From UBA8438 sp963934795 (GTDB lineage Bacteria; Acidobacteriota; Vicinamibacteria; Vicinamibacterales; UBA8438), in contig CAWWAF010000001.1 in the NCBI GenBank assembly GCA_963934795.1, positions 1 to 64,000 of the forward strand: 64,000 nt of DNA, written 5' to 3'. This document shows, one piece after another, positions 1 through 9,107 of the stretch. The translations under genes were made by a program, and so were the position numbers. Numbering within the stretch: the stretch's first letter is position 1; each line of letters begins with the position of its first letter. The notes beneath the pieces were generated by a model that was not told the DNA's origin, ran no database searches, and was given only the letters and a program-made list of their open reading frames with translations.

Positions 1-170
1 ACAGGAGGTCCACGTCAGTACCGCGCGCCGGGTCGACGACGTTGCTCGGCGTGCGCCGCAACGATACCGCGTTCGTCGGAGGACAAGGCCGCACGATCAA
101 AGATCGTGGCGCCCGAGTCGTGCCTGCTCGTACACTATAGCCACGACGCGTGGTCACCTGAGGAGCACCA

Positions 171-743
171 ATGATGCGAGCAACGCGCTGGATGCCGGCC
201 CTGTGCGCCGGGCTGGGCTTGAGCATGGCGCCCGCCATTGCCGTTGGACAAACGCCGCCGCGAACGATTGTCGTCGAAAGCCCCGTGATGACGTCGGGCG
301 ACACGATGCCACGCGCGTACACCCCGGACGGACGCAATCTGTCGCCTCCCCTGACCTGGAGCAATCTGCCCGACGGCACCCGCGAAATCGCGGTGCTCTG
401 CTCGGACTTCGGGGCGGGCAACCCACCACCATGGGTGCACTGGATCATCTACGGTATCCCGGCGACCGCCGATGGCCTGCCGGAGGGCCTCCCGATTCAG
501 CCGGACACCTCGATGCCAGCGGCATTGAGTGGTGCCGTCCAGGGGCTCAACGGCTGGCGACGGCCCTACTATCGCGGGCCGGCACCACCGGCCGGCACGC
601 CACACATCTATCACTTCACCGTCTACGCGCTCGACCAACCGCTGGGCCTCGAGCCAGGACTCGATCGTGAGGATCTACTGGAAGCCATGGAGGGGCATAT
701 CCTCGGCCAGGGCGACCTGGTACCGGTGTATACCCGTTTCTGA
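171..743 (+). CDS. YbhB/YbcL-type PEBP family protein, exported
   Basis: A 190-residue protein with a hydrophobic signal peptide over about residues 1-26. The phosphatidylethanolamine-binding (Raf kinase inhibitor-like) fold follows. Its hallmarks are visible: the 'YTPDGRNLSPPLTW' strand near residue 43, the 'WVHWIIYGIP' core near residue 90, and 'GPAPPAGTPHIYHF' near residue 134. Family members bind small phosphorylated or anionic ligands; no bacterial substrate can be named here. An AGGAG sits 5 bases before the ATG. A second ATG follows immediately, so the start could move by one codon. The protein is probably periplasmic. The next gene lies 37 bases downstream on the same strand, so the two may be cotranscribed. 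Confidence 0.9.
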   Translation: MMRATRWMPALCAGLGLSMAPAIAVGQTPPRTIVVESPVMTSGDTMPRAYTPDGRNLSPPLTWSNLPDGTREIAVLCSDFGAGNPPPWVHWIIYGIPATADGLPEGLPIQPDTSMPAALSGAVQGLNGWRRPYYRGPAPPAGTPHIYHFTVYALDQPLGLEPGLDREDLLEAMEGHILGQGDLVPVYTRF

Positions 744-780
744 CGACGATCTCGGGACTCCACACACACAGGCATTGACC

Positions 781-1527
781 ATGACCGACGAACAACCACG
801 AACCATTTCCCGACGCGCGCTTTTGCGTGGTGCGGGCGCCGCAGGTGCCGCTGCGGCCGCAAGCGCCGTGGGAGTGTCCGCCGAACCGGGCGTCGCTGTC
901 CCCCCGTCCCCCAGTCCGGCCGCGATGCAGCCGGCGGCGGCGACGGCCCCGGGGCGCGTCGTCTACGAACACCTGAGCGCCGATGAAGCAGAGCTGCTCG
1001 AGGCGATCGCCGACCAGCTGATTCCAGAAGACGACCTTGGGCCGGGCGCACTCGCGGCTGGCGCCGTGGTCTACATCGACCGCGCGCTGGGCGGCGCACT
1101 CTCCGACTCACGCGAGGCCTATCGCGGAGGACTGGCCGCATTCGAGCGCTACTGCCGTTCGTCCCGCGGCGCCCCCTTCCGAGAACTGTCCCAGGTCGAT
1201 CAGGTATCGGCGCTCATCGATGTCGAGACCGGCGCCGCCACAGGCGCCCGCACCGGGTTCGCCGGCAGCTCTGGCGCGTTCTTCGGCATGGTCCGTGGTC
1301 ATGTGCTCCAGGGCACGTTCGGCGACCCGTACTACGGCGGCAATCGCAACTTCGTCGGGTGGGATCTGATCAAGTACCCCGGGGTGCGGACGGCGGTCTC
1401 GCCGGGGCTCCAGACAGCGCTCGAGGCTGGCGAGCTTGAGCCAAACCACCGGTCCGCATACGACGCCGAGAACTTTGAGAAAGCGGTGGTCAGCAACACG
1501 ACCCAGGAGACGCACCATGGCGACTAG
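781..1527 (+). CDS. Tat-exported gluconate 2-dehydrogenase subunit 3-like protein
   Basis: A 248-residue protein beginning with a twin-arginine signal ('SRRALLRG', residues 10-17, followed by an Ala-rich hydrophobic stretch). After a low-complexity Pro/Ala linker comes the gluconate_2-dh3 domain, with 'LLEAIADQLIPEDD' near residue 75 and 'GNRNFVGWDLIKYPG' near the C-terminus. In known enzymes this small subunit is the Tat-carrying partner of a membrane-bound GMC flavoprotein and escorts it to the periplasm. The downstream GMC gene overlaps it by 11 bases, which fits. The ATG at 781 was chosen because the Tat motif follows it directly. No cytochrome c subunit gene is next to it. Confidence 0.88.
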   Translation: MTDEQPRTISRRALLRGAGAAGAAAAASAVGVSAEPGVAVPPSPSPAAMQPAAATAPGRVVYEHLSADEAELLEAIADQLIPEDDLGPGALAAGAVVYIDRALGGALSDSREAYRGGLAAFERYCRSSRGAPFRELSQVDQVSALIDVETGAATGARTGFAGSSGAFFGMVRGHVLQGTFGDPYYGGNRNFVGWDLIKYPGVRTAVSPGLQTALEAGELEPNHRSAYDAENFEKAVVSNTTQETHHGD

Positions 1528-3223
1528 GCTGCCCGGAACGGATGTCGTGATCGTGGGTCTTGGCGCCGCCGGTGGGGTCGCCGCCTTACCCCTGGCCAAT
1601 GCCGGGCTCGACATCGTCGGGATCGAGGCCGGGAGCCGGCTGACCAAGCGTGACTTCGCGCCAGACGAGATTCGCAACAATGTGCGCGATTGGCCGTTTG
1701 CGGTGCGCAAGTGCGCCACCGAGGTGCCGACGACCCGACGCACGCGCGCGGAGACCGCGGTGCAACGCGGCGGGCACCCGATGATGAACGGTGTCGGTGG
1801 CACCACGCTGCACTACTGGGCTCAGAGCTGGCGGTTGAACCCGTGGGACTTCAAGGTGGCATCCGAGACGACCCGTCGCTACGGGGCCTCTCGGATTCCG
1901 TCTGGCTCGACCGTCGAAGACTGGCCGTTCGGCTATGAGGAACTCGAGCCGTTCTACGACCGGATCGAACACGAGATCGGGGTGTCTGGCCAGGCCGGCA
2001 ACGTGCGCGGACAGAAGAATCCGCGTGGCAATCCGTTCGAAGGGCCGCGGGACCGCGATTATCCGATGCCGGCACTCCGCTGGACCGGGTTCCTCGACCG
2101 GATGGCGGACTCGGCGCGCACACTGGGGTGGCAACCATTTCCCGGGCCGGCCGCGATCAACTCGGAGGCCTATCAGGGACGCTCAGGGTGCATGTACCAC
2201 GGGCATTGCAACAAGGGCGGGTGCCACGTCGACGCGAAGAATTCGCCAGCGGTGACGACGATTCCACGGGCGGAAGCGACCGGTCGGCTGAAGGTGGTGA
2301 CCCATGCCACGGTGACGAAGATCGAAACTGACAATCAGGGCAAGATCACCGGCGTCACCTACGTGCAAGACCGGGAGGAGTTTTTCCAGCCGGCGCGCTT
2401 CGTCTTCGTATCCACCTACACCTACGAGAACGTCCGGCTGCTACTGCTCTCGAAGTCCAAGGCCTTCCCCATCGGCCTCTCTAATAACCACGCCCAGGTT
2501 GGCAAACACTACTTGAGCCACCACCAGGGCGCCGGAGTCACCGCACTGTTCCCCTACGATCTCCACGCGTGGTACGGGCTGCCGGCACAAGGTGTGGCGG
2601 TCGACGAGTTCGCAGACGACAACTTTGACCACGGCGGCCTCGACTTCATTGGCGGCGGCAACATGTGGGTCTACTCCGACCGGCGTCCGATTTCGGCCGC
2701 AAGCATGGGCACGTTTGGTCGCGCCCCGACCTGGGGCTCGGCCTGGAAATCGTTCGTCCGCGAGAACGCGGACCGGACCAATAGCGCGTATATCCAGAAG
2801 ACGACGCTTCCCTATGCGGACAACTATCTGGACCTTGATCCCGTCGTGACCGATCCGCTCGGGTTCCCGGTTATTCGCATCACGGCGGAGTACAAGGACA
2901 ACGAGATCGGGCTCGCCGACTACCTGCAGGAGAAGATGGAACGATGGTATCGCGAGGCGGGCGCCATCGAGATCGTCCGCAGTGGTCTGGGCGGCCAGAT
3001 GGGAGTCACCACCCACGCCTATGGTGGCACCCGCATGGGTGACGACCCCGAGACGAACGTCGTGAACAGGTACGGCCTCTCACATGAGGTGCCAAACCTC
3101 GGTGTTCTCGGCGCCTCGGTGATGGGCACCAGCGGCGCGCGCAATCCGACGCTTACGGCGCAAGCACTGGCGTGGCGTACCGCCGAGCACGTCGCCAACA
3201 ACTGGAGCTCGATCGTCGAATAG
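1517..3223 (+). CDS. GMC family FAD-dependent oxidoreductase (membrane-bound dehydrogenase large subunit type)
   Basis: A 568-residue flavoprotein. The FAD-binding Rossmann motif GLGAAG lies at residues 14-19. A Cys-rich stretch 'CMYHGHCNKGGCHVDAKNS' sits mid-protein, and the GMC C-terminal region 'THAYGGTRMGDDP' leads to 'GTSGARNPTLTAQALAWR'. It probably oxidises a sugar, polyol or alcohol in the periplasm. It has no signal peptide of its own, so export as a complex with the upstream Tat subunit is likely. The start is the ATG at 1517 with AGGAGA 6 bases upstream; it overlaps the end of the upstream gene. The substrate cannot be read from the sequence. Electrons normally pass to a cytochrome c, and none is encoded beside it. 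Confidence 0.9.
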   Translation: MATRLPGTDVVIVGLGAAGGVAALPLANAGLDIVGIEAGSRLTKRDFAPDEIRNNVRDWPFAVRKCATEVPTTRRTRAETAVQRGGHPMMNGVGGTTLHYWAQSWRLNPWDFKVASETTRRYGASRIPSGSTVEDWPFGYEELEPFYDRIEHEIGVSGQAGNVRGQKNPRGNPFEGPRDRDYPMPALRWTGFLDRMADSARTLGWQPFPGPAAINSEAYQGRSGCMYHGHCNKGGCHVDAKNSPAVTTIPRAEATGRLKVVTHATVTKIETDNQGKITGVTYVQDREEFFQPARFVFVSTYTYENVRLLLLSKSKAFPIGLSNNHAQVGKHYLSHHQGAGVTALFPYDLHAWYGLPAQGVAVDEFADDNFDHGGLDFIGGGNMWVYSDRRPISAASMGTFGRAPTWGSAWKSFVRENADRTNSAYIQKTTLPYADNYLDLDPVVTDPLGFPVIRITAEYKDNEIGLADYLQEKMERWYREAGAIEIVRSGLGGQMGVTTHAYGGTRMGDDPETNVVNRYGLSHEVPNLGVLGASVMGTSGARNPTLTAQALAWRTAEHVANNWSSIVE

Positions 3224-3315
3224 GCACCGTCGGTAGATACCAGCGGACGGAGAACCCCGACGGCACCCTGTCGGATCTCCTAGATGCGACCACCATCAAC
3301 AATGGAACTCAAGCC

Positions 3316-5124
3316 ATGACGGACGTACCACGCGTACTGACTTGGCCGCGCCTCCTTGCCTGCGTATTGACCCTCGGTGTCGTCGCGCACGCCGCACCAC
3401 TGGCCGCGCAACAGCGTCGAGCCCCTGACCCGCGCTCGATGGGCGGCGGGGACTGCCGCGACAACGTCTACAACTGCGTAGACACCCCGAACCCGCTGCC
3501 GGCGCCAGACACCGTCTGGCTCGAGGAAATGACCTGGATGGACGTCCGTGACGCGATGGCGGCCGGCAAGACCACGGCCATCATCCCGACCGGCGGCATC
3601 GAGCCGAGCGGTCCGTGGCTGACCTTGGGCAAGCACAATGTCGTACTGCGCGCCAACTGTGACGCGATCGCACGGCGACTCGCCACCGCCATCTGCACGC
3701 CGATCATCAAGCTGGTGCCGGAAGGCAATATCGAGCCGCCAAGTGGCCACATGACCAGCCCTGGCACGCTCAGCCTGCAGAACGCCACCTTCGAGGCGAT
3801 TCTGACCGATGTCGCCCAGAGTCTAAAGATGCACGGCTTCCGTAACATCATCTTCATTGGCGACAGTGGCGGAAACCAAACGCCTCAACACACGGTCGCC
3901 GAGCGGCTAACCGCGGAGTGGGGTGGTGAGCCGGTAGTCGCCCACATACAGGCGTACTACGACTACGCGGGAGTCTCGCGTTACATGGCGTATCGGGGCC
4001 TGGAGGTTGGTGCGGTCGATGGCCTCCACGACGACCCGAATTTCACGCTGAATATGTTCTACGCCGACCCCAGCTCGATTCGCTATGAGGAACGGGTGAC
4101 AGCCGGGTTCACGACCATCAATGGCGTCTCGCTCACCGACCGGGTGCAAACCCTCGAGCACGCGCGGGCCATGGTGGGGTTCCGAGCGCGCGAGACGGCC
4201 TCGGCGATCACGAAGGCGATCGCGAACCGGGGCACCCTACCGACGCCGGCGGCGCCGGCACGCGCCCGCAGCGGTTCTTCACCGCGCCCTGCGCCTGACC
4301 CGCGTTCCATGGGTGGTGGCGACTGTCTGGCAAACGCTTACAACTGCGTCGACGCGCCCAATCCGCTACCACCGGCCGACACGGTCTGGCTGGAAGAAAT
4401 GACCTGGATGGACGTCCGCGACGCGATGACGGCCGGGAAGACCACCGTCATCATCCCAACCGGCGGGATCGAACCCAACGGACCGTGGCTCGTGACCGGG
4501 AAGCACAACTACGTGCTGCGAGCGAATTGCGAGGCCATTGCGCGGGAACTTGGAACCGCCGTGTGCGCCCCGGTTATTGAACTCGTCCCCGAGGGCCAGA
4601 TCAATCCGCCAACCGGGCACATGCGTAGCCCCGGCACGCTGAGCCTCCGCCAGGAGACCTTCGAAGCGCTGCTTACCGACGTGGCGCACAGCCTGAAAGT
4701 GCACGGGTTCGAGCATATCGTCTTCATCGGCGACAGTGGCGGCAATCAGAGCGGTATGGGCAACGTGGCAGCCGCACTGTCGGCGAGCTGGACCGGTGAA
4801 CATGCCGCATCCGTGCTCCATATTCCCGGGTACTACCGCGCCCCAGCCCGAACCCCGGACGTACTCGCTGAGCTCGGCGTGACCAACGAGAGCCAGGCCA
4901 GTGACGGCCTGCACGACAATCCGGCCATCACCCTCAACATGATGCTCGACGATCCCGCTTCAGTGCGATGGGCGGATCGGGTAGCCACCGACCAGGCCAG
5001 CATCGACGGCGTCTCGATCGCCGATCTCGGTGCGTCGCTTGCGCTGGCAGGGAAAGTGGCGGGAGCCCGGACCGCGCGCACCGCAGCGCTCATTCGCGAA
5101 CGGGTGGCCGCGCACGGCCACTAG
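3316..5124 (+). CDS. Exported creatininase-family protein, two tandem domains
   Basis: A 602-residue protein with a signal peptide (about residues 1-35, ending near 'LAAQQR') and two consecutive creatininase-like domains joined by a Pro/Ala/Arg linker. Each domain carries the core 'IPTGGIEP.GPW...GKHN' and ends its Rossmann-like strand with 'IFIGDSGGNQ' or 'VFIGDSGGNQ'. In classical creatininases these positions read E-x-H...D and N-G-H and bind two metals. Here Glu is kept, but the first His is Ser or Asn, the Asp is His, and the second His is Ser. The protein is therefore a divergent exported subgroup, and amidohydrolase activity is not assured. The start at 3316 is the ATG directly before the signal peptide. 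It lies 92 bases after the GMC gene. Confidence 0.8.
   Translation: MTDVPRVLTWPRLLACVLTLGVVAHAAPLAAQQRRAPDPRSMGGGDCRDNVYNCVDTPNPLPAPDTVWLEEMTWMDVRDAMAAGKTTAIIPTGGIEPSGPWLTLGKHNVVLRANCDAIARRLATAICTPIIKLVPEGNIEPPSGHMTSPGTLSLQNATFEAILTDVAQSLKMHGFRNIIFIGDSGGNQTPQHTVAERLTAEWGGEPVVAHIQAYYDYAGVSRYMAYRGLEVGAVDGLHDDPNFTLNMFYADPSSIRYEERVTAGFTTINGVSLTDRVQTLEHARAMVGFRARETASAITKAIANRGTLPTPAAPARARSGSSPRPAPDPRSMGGGDCLANAYNCVDAPNPLPPADTVWLEEMTWMDVRDAMTAGKTTVIIPTGGIEPNGPWLVTGKHNYVLRANCEAIARELGTAVCAPVIELVPEGQINPPTGHMRSPGTLSLRQETFEALLTDVAHSLKVHGFEHIVFIGDSGGNQSGMGNVAAALSASWTGEHAASVLHIPGYYRAPARTPDVLAELGVTNESQASDGLHDNPAITLNMMLDDPASVRWADRVATDQASIDGVSIADLGASLALAGKVAGARTARTAALIRERVAAHGH
3421..4749 (+). repeat. Internal tandem duplication inside the creatininase-like gene
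   Basis: Codons 3421-3879 and 4291-4749 encode two aligned 153-residue blocks, both starting 'APDPRSMGGGDC' and ending 'GDSGGNQ'. A hand count gives 121 of 153 identical residues with no gaps. The C-terminal parts of the two domains diverge more. This points to an in-gene duplication followed by divergence. Confidence 0.9.
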
Positions 5125-5176
5125 GACACCACGCACGCCCGGTCCGACATAGTCGGGGACAAGGACGCAATAACCC

Positions 5177-5644
5177 ATGGCGAAACGCTACTGGTTGATG
5201 AAATGCGAACCGAGCGCGTACAGCATCTCGGACCTCGCGCGCGACGGTGATACGAGCTGGGAAGGGGTGCGTAACTTTCAGGCGCGCAACTTCATGCGTG
5301 ACGATATGGCGCTCGGCGACCCCGTGCTCTTCTACGCGTCGAACGCCGACCCGTCCGGCGTATCAGGTCTCGCGACGATCGCGAAGACGAGCTACCCGGA
5401 CCATTTCGCCTGGAAAAAAGAGCACAAATATTTTGACGCGCGCAGCACCAAGAAGGCGCCGAAGTGGTTCATGGTGGACGTGGGATTCGTGGAAGAATTC
5501 GCCGCCACCGTCCCGTTGGCCACGCTCAAAGCCACCAAGGGCCTCGACGACATGAAAGTGGTGCAAAAGGGCAGCCGCCTCTCAGTGCAACCGGTCACCA
5601 AGAAGGAATACGACATCGTCGTCAGGCTCGGCCGGAAGGCGTGA
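5177..5644 (+). CDS. EVE domain-containing protein
   Basis: A 155-residue cytoplasmic protein that is one complete EVE domain (PUA-like fold, THYN1 type). Recognisable landmarks are 'YWLMKCEPSAYSISDL' at the N-terminus, 'WEGVRNFQARNFMRDDM' (about residues 30-46), 'VLFYASNADPSGVSGLATI' (about 51-70) and 'PKWFMVDVGF' (about 96-105). EVE domains are linked to recognition of modified bases in DNA or RNA and are often found near restriction or defence genes. No such genes are visible here. It is probably a stand-alone housekeeping member. It is convergent with the hydrolase gene at 5664. Confidence 0.9.
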   Translation: MAKRYWLMKCEPSAYSISDLARDGDTSWEGVRNFQARNFMRDDMALGDPVLFYASNADPSGVSGLATIAKTSYPDHFAWKKEHKYFDARSTKKAPKWFMVDVGFVEEFAATVPLATLKATKGLDDMKVVQKGSRLSVQPVTKKEYDIVVRLGRKA

Positions 5645-5663
5645 AGCGTTCGACGCTCTGTCT

Positions 5664-7121
5664 CTACTGTTGGTCGTTGGTCGGGGTGCCGATCGCCTTG
5701 AGCACCTCGCGGGTCAAACCCCACCGGTCGAATCCTTGCCGGCCATAGTCCAGGCCGCGCCGCACGATGACGAGGTCATGTGACGGAACGACAATGGTGA
5801 ACTGCCCCCTGTTCCCAGAAGTGGAATAGGCGTCTTTCGGAACGTCATTTCGGTCTTCCGGGACGAGCCACCACTGGCCGCCGTACTGGCCACCGCGGCC
5901 CACCGTCGCGGGCGCCGGCGTCCGCACAAAGTCAATCCACTCCTCGGAGATCAACCGCTCGCCGTTCCAGACGCCGTTTTGCAGATACAACATCCCGAAT
6001 CGAGCCAGGTCTCGTGCGTTCGTATAGACCTGGCTGCTCAGAATAAAATCGCCGAACCGGTCGGTGCTGACCAGCGTGTTTCGCATGCCGATCTTGTCCA
6101 GCAGTCGGCGACGCGGAAACTCACGATACGTCTGGTCGTCGCCCAGCACCTGCTTCATCTTGTAGACCGCGAGCAGTGTGTCGTAGTTCTCGTAGTCCCA
6201 GTTCGTACCCGGTTCTCGGATTAGCGCCTGACGCAGAGCACCGTTCACCGAACTCGAGCCGGCCCAGTAAGACATGCCTGACCCGGTCGCGTACTCGAGG
6301 CCACCATTGTCGATGGTGTCGAGTCCGCTCGACATATTCAGCACATGCCGCAGTGTGATGGCGTGTCGCGGATCAGACTCGGACGAGCGGGCGCTAGGCA
6401 GCCAATCGAGGCCGAGCGGCTCATCGAGATGCATCGTCCCTTCGTCGACGAGCATCCCGATCAGCGTCACCGCGAGACTCTTGGCGGTTGACCACGTCCG
6501 AGTCCGCGTCGTCATGTCCATGCCGGGCGCGTAACGCTCATGCACGATCTGGCCGCGATGGACGACCATCATGCTCAGCGTGACCTGCTCGGGCGATTCG
6601 CGTTCAAACGCCCAGTCAGACGCCGTTTGGAGCGCCGCCGCGTCGACCCCCGCCGGCAGCGTGGCGTCCTCGACCAAGTCGCCATCGGGCCACGCCATCG
6701 CCGACGCGTCACCGGGCGGATACGGCAATGCGAGCTGCGGCAGACGTTCGATGTCCTCGAACGTCTGATCCGGCGCGAGAATCACACAGCCGATGCCTTC
6801 GCGGAACGCGGCGCGCATAACCGGCACGCCAGTGTCGGTGCCGATCGCCACCGCCTTCCGGGTCTCGTTGACCACGTAGTCTCCACCGCTCGGCGTGCCG
6901 ATCGGCTCAGGCAGAAAGGCCAGCTCTTGCGCGAAGACGTTCTCGATCGTCCGCCCACCAGTGAACAACCCGTTGCACATGAAGACCGCCTGCTGCCCTC
7001 GGCGGATCATGTCCCGCTGCGGCTTCCAATAGTCGTAGGTCTCTTCTTGCTGCGCGACGGATGACACAGGTACACAGAATACGAGCACAGCCAGAGCGGC
7101 CCAAGAGCGCGGCATCGTCAT
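5664..7121 (-). CDS. Class C beta-lactamase-like serine hydrolase, exported
   Basis: A 485-residue protein with a signal peptide (cleavage near 'SSVAQQ', residue 25). An N-terminal segment of about 130 residues of unclear role comes first. The serine hydrolase domain follows, with S-x-x-K at Ser211-Thr-Ala-Lys214 and Y-x-N at Tyr310-Glu-Asn312, as in the penicillin-binding protein, esterase and 6-aminohexanoate-dimer hydrolase superfamily. The substrate is unknown. The start at 7121 has GAGGAAA about 8 bases upstream; an ATG six bases further in is an alternative. It is divergent from the gene at 7269. Confidence 0.85.
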   Translation of the reverse strand: MTMPRSWAALAVLVFCVPVSSVAQQEETYDYWKPQRDMIRRGQQAVFMCNGLFTGGRTIENVFAQELAFLPEPIGTPSGGDYVVNETRKAVAIGTDTGVPVMRAAFREGIGCVILAPDQTFEDIERLPQLALPYPPGDASAMAWPDGDLVEDATLPAGVDAAALQTASDWAFERESPEQVTLSMMVVHRGQIVHERYAPGMDMTTRTRTWSTAKSLAVTLIGMLVDEGTMHLDEPLGLDWLPSARSSESDPRHAITLRHVLNMSSGLDTIDNGGLEYATGSGMSYWAGSSSVNGALRQALIREPGTNWDYENYDTLLAVYKMKQVLGDDQTYREFPRRRLLDKIGMRNTLVSTDRFGDFILSSQVYTNARDLARFGMLYLQNGVWNGERLISEEWIDFVRTPAPATVGRGGQYGGQWWLVPEDRNDVPKDAYSTSGNRGQFTIVVPSHDLVIVRRGLDYGRQGFDRWGLTREVLKAIGTPTNDQQ

Positions 7122-7158
7122 GGAAATTTTCCTCACTGGAATGTCAGATGGACGGCTG

Positions 7159-7164
7159 AGTATA
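7159..7164 (-). promoter_or_regulatory. Possible -10 element for the serine hydrolase gene
   Basis: On the minus strand this hexamer reads TATACT, 38 bases before the ATG at 7121, in the divergent intergenic region. No convincing -35 hexamer sits 16-18 bases upstream, so support is weak. On the plus strand a TTGACA at 7170-7175 could serve the divergent gene at 7269, but it also lacks a good partner -10. Confidence 0.3.
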
Positions 7165-7268
7165 CCGCGTTGACACCGCCGCAGGCAGCGGACAGGATCA
7201 ACTCGACTTATCACGCACGCGATATCTGGTCGCACCGATCGGACCGCGATCACCATAGGGGAATCCAC

Positions 7269-8102
7269 ATGCCGTCGGCTCTGGATTCACGCAAATACAA
7301 ATTCATGATTCAGGCTCCGCGCTTCGCAGGCGCTGAAACCGAACTATTCGCGAAGATGGAAACGTATTGGCAGGACTTCAGCAACGCCGTGGCGGCGGCC
7401 GACGTGGCCACCGAGGGCGCCCTGACCCTCTCGAAGCAACGCCCCGTGACCTTCTACGACACGGCGGATCGCCATTTAAACAACCGAGACGTGCTGTTCC
7501 GCGACTACGTCTTTCGCGTCCGGAAACGGACCGACGGCTCCGAAAAAATCAGATTGAAATACCGGCATCCTGACCAACTGGTGGCCGCTGACCGCGACAT
7601 GCGCGCGGCCAAGAAACGTCTCAAGAAGACGGCAACGAAGCTCGAGAAAGACATCAAACCAGTGGAGGGCCGGATGCGCAGCCTGTACAGCTACTCCAGC
7701 TCTGGTCAAACCAAGGGCGATTTCTTGGTGGGCACGGTCGGCGACATCGTGGCGTTGTTCCCAGGTCTCAAAGCTGACCTCGACGTCGATGAGAAAGAAC
7801 CAGTGACTCCGATTGGTGGCTTTATGGCCAGAGAACTTGTACTGACCGGAGGTCGGCTGCGCCTCGGTACAGTGCAGGTCGCCGAGTATGCCGCCGTCCT
7901 CTGGTACGACGCGTCGACACATTCCGCGACGCCGGTGGTTGCCGAATTCAGTTTCCGCCATCCCGCAGACGCGACGAAGTCCCCCCGGTTCACAGCGACC
8001 GAGACCAGAGCGGCGTATCGGGCATTCCGGACGGCCCTCGCCCTGGATACCTGGATGGCTCCGAAACAGCAAACCAAGACCGCATACGTGCACGAGAGGT
8101 AA
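7269..8102 (+). CDS. Uncharacterised cytoplasmic protein, possible CYTH-like fold
   Basis: A 277-residue protein with no signal peptide or membrane segment. Its middle reads 'VTFYDTADRHLNNRDVLFR' followed by 'YVFRVRKRTDGSEKIRLKY'. This alternation of Arg/Lys on neighbouring strands resembles the positively charged tunnel of CYTH and triphosphate-tunnel enzymes. The usual N-terminal E-x-E-x-K motif is not evident ('SRKYKFMI' stands in its place), so catalysis is doubtful. The start is the ATG at 7269 with AGGGGA about 8 bases upstream. The propeller gene begins 3 bases after its stop codon. Confidence 0.6.
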   Translation: MPSALDSRKYKFMIQAPRFAGAETELFAKMETYWQDFSNAVAAADVATEGALTLSKQRPVTFYDTADRHLNNRDVLFRDYVFRVRKRTDGSEKIRLKYRHPDQLVAADRDMRAAKKRLKKTATKLEKDIKPVEGRMRSLYSYSSSGQTKGDFLVGTVGDIVALFPGLKADLDVDEKEPVTPIGGFMARELVLTGGRLRLGTVQVAEYAAVLWYDASTHSATPVVAEFSFRHPADATKSPRFTATETRAAYRAFRTALALDTWMAPKQQTKTAYVHER

Positions 8103-8105
8103 CAG

Positions 8106-9107
8106 ATGACACGAAGCGCATCATCTTTCTTCCTCTCTCTGGGGGTGGTCCTCGCGACGCTCGGCACGTCCAGTGCCCAGACCGCGCCGTCCGGGCAACT
8201 CCTCGTATTGCTCAGGGACGCCAGCGCCTTGGCCGTGGTCGACCCCAACAGCGGGGCGGTGCTGGCGCGCGTCCCCACCGGGAGGGACCCCCACGAGGTC
8301 ACGGCGTCGGCTGATGGACAGTTCGCGTTCGTGGCGAGCATGGTTGATGGAATTTCCGTCATAGACCTCGCACAGCGGAGAGAAGTCCGCCGGGTCGATC
8401 CAGGCCGTGGTAGCAGTACCCACGATGTCCGCGTCATCGATGGAAAGGTTTACTTCACGATCGAGGGCTACAAGTCCATCGGGCGCTACGACCCGTCGAC
8501 GGACGCGATCGACTGGACGCTCGGAATCGGTCAGGACGGCACGCACCTACTCGTGTTTGACCAGGATACGGACACGATGTTCATGCCCAATACAGGTTCC
8601 AACACCATCACCATGGTGGAGAACATCACGGAAGGACCAGCCGCATCGACGCTGACCGTGATTCCGGTACCTGGAGAGTTGCCAGAGGGCATCGACCTGT
8701 CGCCGGACGGGCGCGAACTGTGGACGGCAACCCGAAACGACGGTGGCGTGTCCATCATCGATGTGGCTACCCGGAGCGTGGTCCAGACACTCGACCTCGG
8801 TATGAAGGACGCGAACCGCTTGAAGTTCACCCCGGACGGCCGGGTGCTCGTCATCGACGGGGAGGCGGCATCGCTGGTGGTCATGGATGCGCGCTCGCGG
8901 ACCGTGGTCAAACGGGTGGCGTTGGGCTCCACCGACACAGGCGATGGCGCCGTGCTCGTCGCCCCGGGCGGGACACATGCCTACCTTGGACTGAGAGCGT
9001 CCGACCGTGTGGCCGTGCTCGACCTCAAGACACTTGAAATCACGCAGGAGATGCCGATGGGTGATGGTGCCGGCCCCGGGTGCATGTACTGGATCGGAGC
9101 GCACTAG
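8106..9107 (+). CDS. Exported YncE/YVTN-type beta-propeller protein
   Basis: A 333-residue protein with a signal peptide (residues 1-25, ending 'GTSSAQ'). At least six repeats of the YVTN beta-propeller kind follow, each with a 'LSPDGRELW'-, 'FTPDGRVLV'- or 'VSIIDVATR'-like pattern. Such propellers act as periplasmic scaffolds or binding proteins; no catalytic residues are visible. It starts 3 bases after the preceding gene. Its TAG stop shares one base with the GTG start of the next gene, so the three genes from 7269 to 9940 probably form one operon. Confidence 0.85.
   Translation: MTRSASSFFLSLGVVLATLGTSSAQTAPSGQLLVLLRDASALAVVDPNSGAVLARVPTGRDPHEVTASADGQFAFVASMVDGISVIDLAQRREVRRVDPGRGSSTHDVRVIDGKVYFTIEGYKSIGRYDPSTDAIDWTLGIGQDGTHLLVFDQDTDTMFMPNTGSNTITMVENITEGPAASTLTVIPVPGELPEGIDLSPDGRELWTATRNDGGVSIIDVATRSVVQTLDLGMKDANRLKFTPDGRVLVIDGEAASLVVMDARSRTVVKRVALGSTDTGDGAVLVAPGGTHAYLGLRASDRVAVLDLKTLEITQEMPMGDGAGPGCMYWIGAH

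Noticed and set aside
5645..5657. AGCGT-TCG-ACGCT hairpin between convergent genes as a terminator
   Set aside because: The stem is only five bases and no T tract follows on either strand.
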